Positions 47,401 through 52,954 of a stretch of 64,000 nt of DNA are shown here, in pieces. The translations under genes were made by a program, and so were the position numbers. The stretch comes from Atriophallophorus winterbourni (lineage: Eukaryota > Platyhelminthes > Trematoda > Plagiorchiida > Microphallidae), in contig JACCGJ010010799.1 in the NCBI GenBank assembly GCA_013407085.1, positions 1-64,000 of the forward strand, given 5' to 3'. The notes under the pieces were generated by a model. That model was not told where the DNA came from, ran no database searches, and saw nothing but the letters and a program-made list of their open reading frames with translations. Numbering within the stretch: the stretch's first letter is position 1; each line of letters opens with the position of its first letter.

Positions 47401-48768
47401 CGCCGAAGGTGTCGTTCAAATCTAATTTGTAAAACTAATGTTTCAGTCAGAGGTTTTATTGAGCTTGATGAACCATGATGCAATAATTGCTGTTTTGGGC
47501 AGAACGCTTTAGAACATTCACTGTCACTTGAAATGTAGCAGTCATTCTTTGTTTTTTTTAATGAATTGAAACCACATGGTTTCAAAAGCTTTGGATTATG
47601 ATCCATTTTTTCTACAATGCGTTGCTGGTACTGTTGTTTGTCCTGCCGAACGAAGGCGGTCACTGTGTTCCGTATTCGGCAAAAATGAAACCAATTTGCA
47701 GGAGTAGCAAGATCACAATATATGTAACCAAAGCGACAAGAATGTGTAGCATATTTTCGAAATTGTTCTTTCAACGGGCAACTATTATATCCAGTGGAAA
47801 GTTCCAGCTAATTAATAAACAAACGTGCATAAAGTTTCATACAATTGGTAATGCAATAAATTTTTAATGTAACAAATATTGATGTAATTATATCCGAAAC
47901 TGATTTCAAAATTATTGCTGTTTTCGGTTGCATATTGCAAATGGCTTCTCATATATATGCTGCAGGTTAAATGTGCTAATAAATTGATTCATTATGTTGT
48001 TGGATCGGATGATTGTGTAATGGTTCTAGCAGCTTTACAACGGGCTTGCAGAGTGATTCGTCAATAGCAAGATTTTTCCAGTGCCAAGACCTTTCAAAAT
48101 TTTATTGCAAGCGTAATAGAACCACAATTCCCGTCGCCACAAACATTGAATTCCCCATTTTAACTTTCCATAAATTATATCTTTCCGAATACTAATAATT
48201 ACAATTCTGTACACAACAATCAGCCAGCCTATGCTGCTCAGTCGTGTTACAGTCAGCATGTTCGGTAGACCAGCTTTCGAAAGCACGTCTGCATATGCGA
48301 CATATGATTCGTTGAATACAGCGATGTTCTTTTGCTTTGCTTATAAAAGGAAGAAGTACATATATACATAATAATATGTAGCAATGTATAAGTTGTTAAT
48401 TATGTTTTACGATTAATGTTTTCAAGTGTTATTTCGTGTATTATTTCACAAAAATATATAATAAAATATCTAAGTTTATTATTATTATTGTAAGGCAGTA
48501 GTTCCCAATCTTATAGCATCTTATATCTCATGCGGTTCAGAAACTTGCAGAGAGAACGATTACGTACCTCAGAATCTTTTATACCAAAACCTTCAGCAAT
48601 CTTTTTGTGCAGTTCCGCAATACTTTTAAACCCGTGAATCATAATCGTGTGACTGCCGTGGGCAAGTTGACACTGAAAGATTTGTGGTCCTTGCTGCACG
48701 AAATATGTCTGAAAGTTACCTCCAACCGGAGTGAGATAGCATGGTTGCATCGTTTGGCAAGCTGTTAA
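20311..48768 (-). CDS. GIPC-like: GIPC-family PDZ adaptor, copy B (whole spliced gene)
   Basis: GIPC proteins are cytoplasmic adaptors: the PDZ domain binds C-termini of membrane receptors, GH2 binds myosin VI, and GH1 mediates dimerisation and autoinhibition. I see the three domains in order on the minus strand: GH1 exon, PDZ exon, nine Q/P micro-exons, a Gly/Phe/Met-rich exon and two GH2 exons. Phases join cleanly (0-0, 0-1, nine 1-1, 1-0, 0-1, 1-end). The total from the first Met in the GH1 exon is 1125 nt, or 374 codons plus stop, against roughly 310-330 residues in typical GIPC. The excess is the Q/P linker of about 97 codons between PDZ and GH2. Introns range from under 1 kb to over 7 kb and are full of retroelements. 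The 5' end is uncertain: the GH1 exon begins after an acceptor-like TTTTCCAG, so an upstream exon or a trans-spliced leader may precede it. The domain match is from recognition, not a database search. Confidence 0.82.
20314..20319 (-). terminator. AATAAA overlapping the copy B stop codon region
   Basis: The minus strand reads GTAAATAAATAG at the end of the reading frame, so an AATAAA hexamer sits immediately before and against the TAG stop. If used, the 3' UTR would be only some tens of bases long. Assignment as the working poly(A) signal is inference. Confidence 0.35.
20442..21149. other. Intron of copy B, nothing identified
   Basis: AT-rich sequence between the two GH2 exons with no recognisable element. 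Confidence 0.4.
21150..21440 (+). repeat. Tandem hammerhead-like repeat, about 218-nt period
   Basis: Two motif copies, ACCTCATGATGG...GAAACCGGTAGTGG (near 21167) and ACCTGATGTCTGC...GAACCGGTATTGG (near 21385), bracket a monomer with CACTTTGGTCATCCATCA and a GATTCACTATGTGATTCTG inverted repeat. Both cores carry substitutions (CTCATGA; GAAC), so they look inactive. Confidence 0.5.
21441..22179. other. Intron of copy B, nothing identified
   Basis: Low-complexity AT-rich sequence without assignable features. Confidence 0.4.
22180..22680 (+). mobile_element. RTE-like 3' fragment
   Basis: Degraded plus-strand copy of the RTE C-terminus, with remnants of VHRMEIGFTPKDLLCGELKY and KRDMKALDIQP, then the ATGGACATTGACCGACGGATGCAAACA region homologous to 5950-5980. 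Stops are frequent. Confidence 0.6.
22829..22901 (-). CDS. Copy B exon: first half of GH2
   Basis: This 73-nt exon has acceptor TATTTTACAG and donor TTAC|GTGAGT, phase 0 in and phase 1 out. It encodes KEDPKEKAVAEILKKEINNY and DDKL. The EKAV..I...I..Y pattern fits the start of the GIPC GH2 helical domain (EKAIEKVDDLLESYMGI in vertebrates), the myosin VI binding module. It is 7.3 kb downstream of the previous exon. Confidence 0.68.
23400..24302 (+). mobile_element. RTE-like RT fragment, interrupted at 24302
   Basis: Plus-strand pieces include VFRNERSTVNMIFSL, FEIRRGVKKGCALAPTLSGI (RT motif: RSGVKQGCVLAPTLF), IADNHLQDTEIDKRIDRAA and LNSRV, followed by a frameshifted KLT.KTK segment. The element stops abruptly within the GSET motif region at about 24302, where another repeat begins. 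Confidence 0.65.
24304..24895 (+). repeat. Dispersed repeat, copy 1 (paired with 26107-26700)
   Basis: Nearly identical to 26107-26700 over its first 370 bases, more divergent afterwards. It begins GTTGTAGTTTTCATGTGCGG and interrupts the RTE fragment. In the 26.1 kb copy the same sequence directly follows a hammerhead motif, and the shared part starts three bases before the expected ribozyme cut. Confidence 0.7.
25110..25175 (-). mobile_element. RTE 3' scrap
   Basis: The minus strand reads GATGTACATCCATGGTCGAC and continues like 5937-5985 of the RTE 3' UTR. It is too short to say more. Confidence 0.5.
25475..26106 (+). repeat. Hammerhead-bearing dispersed repeat
   Basis: Contains GCATTTCCATCACACAC, the minus-strand hammerhead at 25503-25543, a GCATGCGCTTGAAACAGTG arm, and the reversed arms ending in the degenerate plus hammerhead at 26074-26115. 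Inverted hammerheads at the two ends match the family layout. Confidence 0.6.
25503..25543 (-). ncRNA. Hammerhead ribozyme motif
   Basis: Minus strand: CCCTAC, CTGATGA, GTGA-AAACA-TCAC, GAAA, CCGATC, GTGGG. The core is complete. Helix II is GTGA/TCAC where other copies have GTGC/GCAC, a compensatory change. Helix I pairs CCCTAC with GTGGG. Helix III is ACCGAT, one change from the palindrome ACCGGT. Confidence 0.65.
26074..26115 (+). ncRNA. Degenerate hammerhead motif
   Basis: AACTAC, CTGATGA, then CCGC-GAACA-CCCA (no longer paired), GGAA instead of GAAA, CCGGTT, GTAGTT. Helix I pairs perfectly (AACTAC/GTAGTT) and differs from other copies on both strands. Core and helix II are now broken. 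Confidence 0.5.
26107..26700 (+). repeat. Dispersed repeat, copy 2 (paired with 24304-24895)
   Basis: The body sequence lies downstream of the hammerhead at 26074. See the 24304 entry. It contains ACCACAAAATATGAGCAAAT and a GTCCGGACAAG motif near its end, shared by both copies. Confidence 0.7.
26701..27469. other. Intron of copy B with a short hammerhead-repeat scrap
   Basis: Bases 26870-26945 resemble the ...TGCTGTTTGCACT...GGGACAGTA... arm of the dispersed repeat. Otherwise nothing is identified. Confidence 0.4.
27470..27724 (-). mobile_element. Possible RTE endonuclease scrap
   Basis: The minus frame reads IRVRRQSTVIFRGLKLPKIN and VATLRDTHLRDV, resembling the N-terminal endonuclease motif of RTE elements (...I.I.ALSETHL.D). 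It is short, isolated and uncertain. Confidence 0.3.
27725..30193. other. Intron of copy B, nothing identified
   Basis: AT-rich. Small open frames have no recognisable content. 29.57-29.77 kb on the minus strand (NVGACNAGGKVVGTNVG) may be a retroelement scrap, but I cannot assign it. Confidence 0.35.
30194..30255 (-). CDS. Copy B exon: Gly/Phe/Met linker before GH2
   Basis: This 62-nt exon has acceptor CAATTTCCAG and donor AAG|GTTAGC, phase 1 in and phase 0 out. It encodes AQMGYFGGNFVPM followed by LSLVAPK. It converts the phase-1 micro-exon chain to the phase-0 start of GH2, which is why I place it here. No GIPC counterpart is known to me. The donor is weaker than GTAAGT. Confidence 0.66.
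30734..30772 (-). CDS. Copy B micro-exon 9, 39 nt (type MFA)
   Basis: The acceptor is CTATTACAG and the donor is T|GTAAGT, phase 1-1, encoding QQPQPMFAQAQP. It is the last linker exon. Its final T joins CG of the next exon to give Ser. Confidence 0.72.
30995..31036 (+). ncRNA. Hammerhead ribozyme motif, block 1
   Basis: CCTTAC, CTGATGA, GTAC-AAACA-GCAC, GAAA, CCGGTC, GTGGGG. The core is intact. Helix II has one A/C mismatch compared with the GTGC copies. Confidence 0.62.
32010..32027 (-). CDS. Copy B micro-exon 8, 18 nt (type QPQPI)
   Basis: The acceptor is CCAAACAG and the donor is A|GTAAGT, phase 1-1, encoding QPQPI. It has the same length as the other two 18-nt exons but with ATC instead of ATG before the donor. 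Confidence 0.6.
32190..33560 (-). mobile_element. CR1-like RT fragment in block 1, partly duplicated
   Basis: The minus frame reads QHGFRRNRCCLSNLL, ACYIDISKAFARVNHDILIK, DVTSRVP, then a stop where Gln of the PQG motif belongs, GSVLEPLQFLVYIDDIVEEI and LFADYIKILK. The catalytic FADD is FADY. The RT part at 32187-32556 repeats 32569-32940. Confidence 0.75.
34026..34064 (-). CDS. Copy B micro-exon 7, 39 nt (type MFA)
   Basis: The acceptor is CTATTACAG and the donor is T|GTAAGT, phase 1-1, encoding QQPQQMFAQAQP. It lies 2930 nt from the copy at 36956. One synonymous difference (CCT for CCG) sits near its 3' end. Confidence 0.72.
34290..34331 (+). ncRNA. Hammerhead ribozyme motif, block 2
   Basis: CCTTAC, CTGATGA, GTGC-AAACA-GCAC, GAAA, CCGGTC, GTGGGG. 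All core nucleotides are consensus. Helix II has four Watson-Crick pairs. Helix I pairs CCTTAC with GTGGGG using two G-U pairs. Helix III ACCGGT is a palindrome without a loop, so cleavage would need two molecules or tandem motifs. Predicted cut after GTC at 34325. Confidence 0.72.
35324..35341 (-). CDS. Copy B micro-exon 6, 18 nt (type QPQPM)
   Basis: It is identical in sequence and splice sites to the exon at 38255 and lies 2931 nt from it. Phase 1-1, encoding QPQPM. It belongs to the block starting near 33941. Confidence 0.62.
   Translation of the reverse strand, partial: FNHNL
35490..36480 (-). mobile_element. CR1-like RT fragment in block 2
   Basis: Same fragment as in block 1 with the same VP[stop]GSVLEP and FADY changes, plus one extra base near 35972 that shifts the frame after LNCIRDF. 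Confidence 0.75.
36956..36994 (-). CDS. Copy B micro-exon 5, 39 nt (type MFA)
   Basis: It lies in the tandem block starting near 36871. The acceptor is CTATTACAG and the donor is T|GTAAGT, phase 1-1, encoding QQPQQMFAQAQP. It has the same sequence as the exon at 39890 and lies 2934 nt from it. Confidence 0.72.
37220..37261 (+). ncRNA. Hammerhead ribozyme motif, block 3
   Basis: Same sequence as the block 2 motif. Predicted cut after 37255. Confidence 0.72.
38255..38272 (-). CDS. Copy B micro-exon 4, 18 nt (type QPQPM)
   Basis: This 18-nt exon has acceptor CCAAACAG and donor A|GTAAGT, phase 1-1, encoding QPQPM between split codons. Its copy-A relative at 2506 is 33 nt because it contains an extra MQPMM-type unit. 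The acceptor has a poor pyrimidine tract, so splicing may be weak or regulated. Confidence 0.62.
   Translation of the reverse strand, partial: FNHNL
38430..39420 (-). mobile_element. CR1-like RT fragment in block 3
   Basis: Same fragment with the same inactivating changes. The palm segment QHGFRRNRCC to TSRVP is open over 99 codons (38824-39123). Confidence 0.75.
39890..39928 (-). CDS. Copy B micro-exon 3, 39 nt (type MFA)
   Basis: The acceptor is CTATTACAG and the donor is T|GTAAGT, phase 1-1, encoding QQPQQMFAQAQP. It lies in the partial fourth tandem block (39801-40571). The protein segment is identical to the exons at 36956 and 34026. Confidence 0.72.
40154..40195 (+). ncRNA. Hammerhead ribozyme motif, block 4
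   Basis: Same sequence as the block 2 motif. Predicted cut after 40189. Confidence 0.72.
40619..40660 (-). CDS. Copy B micro-exon 2, 42 nt, Q/P-rich (type PPPQ)
   Basis: The acceptor is CATTTTCAG and the donor is A|GTAAGT, phase 1-1, encoding PPPQLQGFTQPQA. It is the single copy-B counterpart of the three PxPQ exons of copy A at 7447, 7852 and 8255. The flanking intron (40572-41170) aligns with 8200-8700, so this exon belongs to the ancestral gene rather than to the recent block array. Confidence 0.72.
41392..41430 (-). CDS. Copy B micro-exon 1, 39 nt, Q/P-rich (type MFA)
   Basis: The acceptor is CTATTACAG and the donor is T|GTAAGT. The exon runs phase 1 to phase 1 and encodes QQPQSMFAQAQP plus split codons at both ends. 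It follows the PDZ exon, whose last base G plus TG makes Val. It is nearly identical to the exons at 39890, 36956, 34026 and 30734, differing at the fifth residue (Ser here). Its surroundings (41311-41500) resemble the ends of the downstream tandem blocks, so it is probably the oldest or the founding unit. Confidence 0.72.
41431..44741. other. Intron of copy B after PDZ
   Basis: A hammerhead-repeat remnant lies at 42390-42690 (CAGATGAGTGC near 42455, GCAACAATGGCATAC arm; core broken). From 42940 the sequence aligns with 8830-9880 of copy A. 41.68-42.04 kb has open minus frames I cannot assign. Confidence 0.4.
44742..45126 (-). CDS. Copy B exon: GIPC PDZ domain
   Basis: This 385-nt exon has acceptor TTTAATTTCAG and donor ATTG|GTAAGT, phase 0 in and phase 1 out. 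It begins IMYCTRNTNEVDM and contains SIFAHIRG, both characteristic of the GIPC segment leading into PDZ. The PDZ fold follows: carboxylate-binding loop YGVGLEDLG, then GLVAIGDQIEFINGKSF (beta/alpha core with the conserved GD.I..INGKS) and a final LLTLRSPY strand. The loop GVGL fits a GLGF-type ligand pocket. It is open and carries no decay marks. It differs from copy A by 27 extra nucleotides encoding the SIFAHIRG region, which A has lost. Confidence 0.86.
45240..45810. repeat. Degraded hammerhead-type dispersed repeat
   Basis: Counterpart of 10390-10970. It contains GCATGCATTTCGATCACAT, a minus CTGATGAGTGC near 45365 and a plus CTGATGACTCC near 45761 without a proper GAAA. Confidence 0.45.
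46400..47850 (-). mobile_element. CR1-like LINE relic in copy B intron
   Basis: The minus frames read TAFVRQDKQQYQQRIVEKMD, LRRLNRIKSPGVENFTPAII (RT entry), AAQHWFRRNRSCPSNLLITR and VDLNAIYQWSQLNPIRLNIS. Stops and shifts are numerous. It is the homologue of 12000-13330. Confidence 0.68.
47990..48310 (-). mobile_element. RTE-like relic in copy B intron
   Basis: The minus frame reads MLSKAGLPNMLTVTRLSSIG and DIIYGKLKWG, the RTE C-terminal VLSKAGL...YGEL pattern. It is the homologue of 13600-14060. Confidence 0.55.
48568..48768 (-). CDS. Copy B exon: GIPC GH1 domain
   Basis: This 201-nt exon is open throughout, with acceptor TTTTCCAG at its high-coordinate side and donor GAG|GTACGT at 48567. 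The first Met is codon 7 (48748-48750). The core reads QLAHGSHT...GF..IAELHKKIAEGFGI, which matches the GH1 signature of GIPC proteins (LAHGS, GF, KELYGKIAEAF). It ends in phase 0 and joins the PDZ exon to give KDSE-IMYCTRNT, equivalent to the conserved stretch between GH1 and PDZ. The residues before GH1 (QPCYLTPVGGNFQTYFVQQG) are a variable N-terminus. Whether translation starts at this Met is inference. Confidence 0.8.
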
Positions 48769-50086
48769 CTGGAAAATATCTCACAGAATACTGTTGAAAT
48801 GCAAGCGTACGGTTAAAACTTTCAAAACGCTTTGTTTCAGCCAATCATTTGATGTGGTTTTCTTGATTTGACCTAAATTGCGTTGGAATTTGCTTGATCG
48901 ATATGAATCCAAAAATAAATGCGGAGATATCATATATGACCATTTTGTTGTTGTGATTTACTTTGTGAAATGGAATTTGTTTTTCAGACGTGCAACTGAG
49001 GTCAAGGTAAAATTGATGCACATGAATAAATAAGTAATCGTTGATGATCAAAGTATTAGCTGCAAATTTCGATAAAAAGACAATGGTCGTTATTACGTAG
49101 AATTGATAAGATTAGTAAATGAATACATAATCCGTTCATCGACGAAAGGATAACGATATATGCGCGTAAGTGTTTCGTTGATATTATCAAAGATTTGAGG
49201 AACCATTGATTAACGGAAAAAAATTTCTATACGATTTTCAACACTACGAAGGAAAAATGAACAAATTTTTAACTTCCCGACCATTATCTCGCGATAACCA
49301 TAAGCAACGTCGGTCGCGTGTAACTTTCCTGAAAAAATTCCGCCCCACATTATCAAATAACAACATTATTCTGCACGATAAATTGAGGAGAGAGAAATTT
49401 CATTACCAAAAAGCTTTAGTCCATACAAACGTTTCTGGAACCAACAAAGCTTTATTGGACGTAATTTGATTTGTGTTACAAATGGATTAAAGTGTGGATT
49501 GTCTCAGGGCAGCATCCGATTGGTCAAACTCAATGGTTACTTACAAAGAAAATTTAAAATTAATAAATAACGAGGGTCCAAAATCCATGACCCGACTTCC
49601 CATATTGCATGAACTAACTTTAGCGGTCACAAATTCGTTGATTTCACATGGTCACCATTTCAAGTTGCTGTCAGATTCAACACAACAATCAATCCCAGTT
49701 CTCTAAAGTTTCAACTTATAGGGCATTGAATTCGGTAAGATTTCCATAAAAAATGTTCCATCACATTTTTCCACACACTAACAGAAGATGTAAAAACCAC
49801 GTTAATAAAAAAACTCTTATATGCATGTATATCTTCAGCCTGGTGTTTCTGACATTTTTTTATACGAAATGAAGCTCTTTTTCCAATGAGTGGTTACAAG
49901 AGACTTGTCCTTCTCTGAGCATTATAATCTGAAACGGAATCACGTGATAACAATTCAATCAAGAAACTTTATTAATTCGCTTTGCAAGATGCACTACGTC
50001 TGTTCGTAAGAAGCTGAATCGGTCACATGTATAGAGAATGGCACCATATCCTCCCATTAACCGTACAGAAATATATACAAAGGCCT
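48769..50086. other. Upstream flank of copy B
   Basis: It aligns with copy A's flank to about 49520. An 87-codon frame at 49206-49469 is open here but not in copy A, so I do not call it a gene. No promoter is identified. Confidence 0.35.
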
Positions 50087-50476
50087 TTCATCGGTACAAT
50101 TCATTCAGTCATTCAGTCCTCTCCGTGCCGGGTGGCACATGAGGCGAAGACAACTTCACGCCAGTGGTTCCTGTCTGTCGCTGCTTCCGTTGCCGTCTGC
50201 ACCGTGAATCCTTGTGCATGTAGTTCGCGTTCCAAAGTTCCGCGCCAAGTTTCCTTGGGCCGTCCCCTTTTTCGTTTACCTTGCGGATGCCAGTGCATGG
50301 CTACCTTCGTATGCGAACTGGGATCCATCCTGCAGACATGACCGAACCACGGATCTGTTGTCATCGTTTCCGTAGCAATGTAGGTTTACGGGATATGGTT
50401 GCTAGCCCTAAGCCCAAACCCTCCTCCTTTCTCAGACGGGCTTAAAACCGTCCTTGGCGGAGTTCATCGGTACAAT
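50087..50476 (-). mobile_element. 5'-truncated RTE-like insertion with 14-bp target-site duplication
   Basis: TTCATCGGTACAAT occurs at 50087-50100 and again at 50463-50476. Between them is 362 bp whose minus frame reads WFGHVCRMDPSSHTKVAMHW, GKRKRGRPKETWRGTLEREL and HWREVVFASCATRHGED, the last part of RTE-type LINE proteins. The 3' end abuts the left repeat as CTGAATGACTGAATGA. A perfect duplication implies a fairly recent insertion. Confidence 0.85.
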
Positions 50477-50559
50477 AGCTCATTTAAATCTATCATGTGT
50501 AACCTAATATATTATGTTATATATAGCATTATATATACCTTTCCAGCCAGGCCATAGGA

Positions 50560-50629
<70 letters not shown>
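50560..50629. repeat. (AT)n microsatellite
   Basis: An almost perfect TA dinucleotide run of about 70 bases. Open frames across it are artefacts. Confidence 0.95.
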
Positions 50630-50630
<1 letters not shown>

Positions 50631-51304
50631 CGCAGCAATTTCTACAGATCACATCATTCGAGTGAAATATCAGTTGACATTGAGACAAGCACTTCCTATT
50701 GACGACAAATTTCAATGAACAAGTCATCACAGAGTTAGCCAAGTTATTGTTGAAAACAATTTTGAGAATGTGAGAACAATCTCGTATTTTCGGTCGCCGA
50801 AGCTGCGAAATTATAAACGCGACATTTGCAGCTGCTCTACCGATTAATTTTTCAATGTCATTGTCTAGCGAGTGCTTATCCGAAACGATTGAACTAACAT
50901 ATGGGAAATGAGGTAATATTACGAGCTGGCACGTTGCAACAGTAATTATGGGAAGCGATGAAGTTTGATGCACAAAAACGTTGGTTTTTTATACTGATCG
51001 TCCCTCTGCAATGTATAGGTTAGAGGAAACGGAAATTCTTATGTTGTGCCAATCAGGGTAAGCTGACGAACATCGGCCTACTATCAAACATCCGCGTCAT
51101 CGATCCAACAATAAACACGTTAATTGATATTATATGTTCGTTGAGTTGACATTGCATCAGCAGGATGTTTTTTAATCCATCTGGATGAAATCAAGAGCTA
51201 GAACTCTTGCTGAAATGATAGCAATCCTCGTGTCTTCTGGTGTTTGAAAATAATCGAGACCGATCGGGAGTCCATAATTATGAAAATAAAGTTTTGTAAT
51301 GAAT

Positions 51305-52765
51305 CGGTTATAGCAAGTTTCGTAGCGTTTCGCTTCTAAACACAGAACCAAGGGTGTTGGTACGAACAGTATTCAGGTTTAAATGGCATATTCTTAACCA
51401 AACCCTGGGTTCTTTGAGCTAGACAGGGAGATCAAGACAATTGGTCAACACCTAAATGCTGTGTTAATCTCTAAATTGTTTATTTAGTGTGCACGTGCGC
51501 CGACCCATGTGCAAATTAGGTGTTATGCACGATAATCCTTATCCGCTGCAGATCTGACAGCCAGATTGCTGAGATATCTGCCCTATCCACCTTGTTCACC
51601 GCATTCGCCCCAGCTTTTGTTAATTCAAATGCATCGGCGGAAAGTCTTTCCTTGTAAGATTTCACACACGTATTAACACTTCCAAGTTATCAAGATCTAC
51701 GCTGTAACCAGTGTCTAGCACATGTTCAGCTAGGACAGAACACCAAATCAGTGATTGATATTCACTGGGATTGCGGGGTTGCTTTCCCACTCGTTTATCC
51801 TTGTGCAAAGTTCTCTAGAGGTGTACCAAATCTAAACACACGTGCAACCCTTGCATTTGATTCTGTAGATGCATTTTGTCGCACAACCTAAAGGAGTCTC
51901 ATCTTTGAGATGCATTAGTATGGAGCGCACATTTCTACCTCCCTTATTTGTTATTATAATACCTGCGTTATTCAAGATTCGACTTATTCTTTCGAAAGGG
52001 CTATTGACATACGGTAGCGATACAGTAGCTCGCCAATTTTTTTCTGTTTCGTTTGTGGATGTTTAACTTGGTACTATTGGCGCTAAATTGAGGTCTCGGG
52101 GTAACAATGATATGTAAGTCGGCGACTGACTTATTCATGACTCATCGCTGATGAGTCCGTCAATTTTGTTGAATAGCGATTTTGCTACGGACCTAAAGAC
52201 CCTTTTAGACGTGAATCACGAAATAGCATCATTGTCGATAGGCTTACAAAATACAGTTGTTGTTATCTTGTCGTTGTCATTTTGCGCGAGACAGTCCAAG
52301 AACGGAATTGTCCCTTCCATGGCCTCCGTTTCTTTTGTGACCTGGATTTTCGTATTCAAATTATTGAGATAAGTATGAAATGCATCTATTCGGTTTGGCT
52401 TTATGATGACAAAAGTAACGTCGACCAAGCGCCACCATATCTTTTGTTTTAACGCTTTGTTTCTCAAAGCTTTCTCTTCGAAGTGCTCCATGATCATATT
52501 CGCCAGCACTGGGGAAATAGGTGAGCCCAGCGCTAAACCATCGTTTTGCTACTATATCTGTCCCTTAAATAAGAAGTGGTTCATATTTAGACAAATTGAT
52601 ACAATGTTGATGATTTGTTGTACACTCACGTTGTGCGATCCATCAAGGTCATATCACAGTTGAGTGACTTCCTCGCAAATTTTAAAGCGCTTGTAATATC
52701 AACATTCGTGAAAAAGGAGCTTACGTTAAAACTAACAATCATCTCACAAAAAAATTTAAGTGCAT
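51305..52765 (-). mobile_element. Penelope-like element: RT core and GIY-YIG
   Basis: The minus strand reads MIVSFNVSSFFTNVDITSAL, GSP-like then VLANMIMEHFEEKAL, KIWWRLVDVTFVIIK and GTIPFLDCLAQ (Penelope RT), then IPALFK/IRLIL-complement sequence and a GIY-YIG end at 51500-51780. The 3' UTR reaches 51305 with a truncated hammerhead (the CTGACGA half is missing). The 5' end is truncated. The palm motif VDDVF is VDVTF, and frameshifts are present. Confidence 0.75.
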
Positions 52766-52860
52766 TAGGTAAGAGTAGTTTTTGGGTAACGTTTCACTTC
52801 TGACACAGAAGCTTCGCCAGACCAAGGGTGATAGTCAGGACAGGAGACATGATTAAGTAG
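52766..52860 (-). mobile_element. Penelope-like 3' terminal segment abutting the RT of the next copy
   Basis: Same segment as 18380-18470 and 51305-51370, lying immediately upstream (minus sense) of a 5'-truncated Penelope RT. This tandem arrangement, with a terminal segment in front of a truncated copy, is typical of Penelope-like elements. Confidence 0.6.
52781..52826 (-). ncRNA. Hammerhead ribozyme motif of Penelope-like element
   Basis: Minus strand: CTTGGT, CTGGCGA, helix II GCTTCTG..CAGAAGT, GAAA, CGTT, ACCCAAA. Both core strands are present (CTGNCGA variant). Helix II is strong. Helix I has a one-base bulge in the return strand. Confidence 0.6.
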
Positions 52861-52954
52861 TGGTCAACCCACCACCAATTATTTAACCTTACCGATAAAC
52901 AGCCTATAGTACGCCTACCGTGTGTCACGTTTCGTGTGAATAACCAAATTCAAA

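Larger units (their letters stand above)
42940..49520. repeat. Segmental duplication, copy B side
   Basis: Counterpart of 8830-15250; see that entry. It includes the PDZ and GH1 exons and the shared CR1 and RTE relics. Confidence 0.75.

Noticed and set aside
49206..49469. An 87-codon basic plus-strand frame upstream of copy B
   Set aside because: The homologous DNA in copy A (14.9-15.2 kb) does not keep the frame and no domain is visible.
50514..50973. Frames containing IYIYIYIY on both strands
   Set aside because: They are translations of the (AT)n run.
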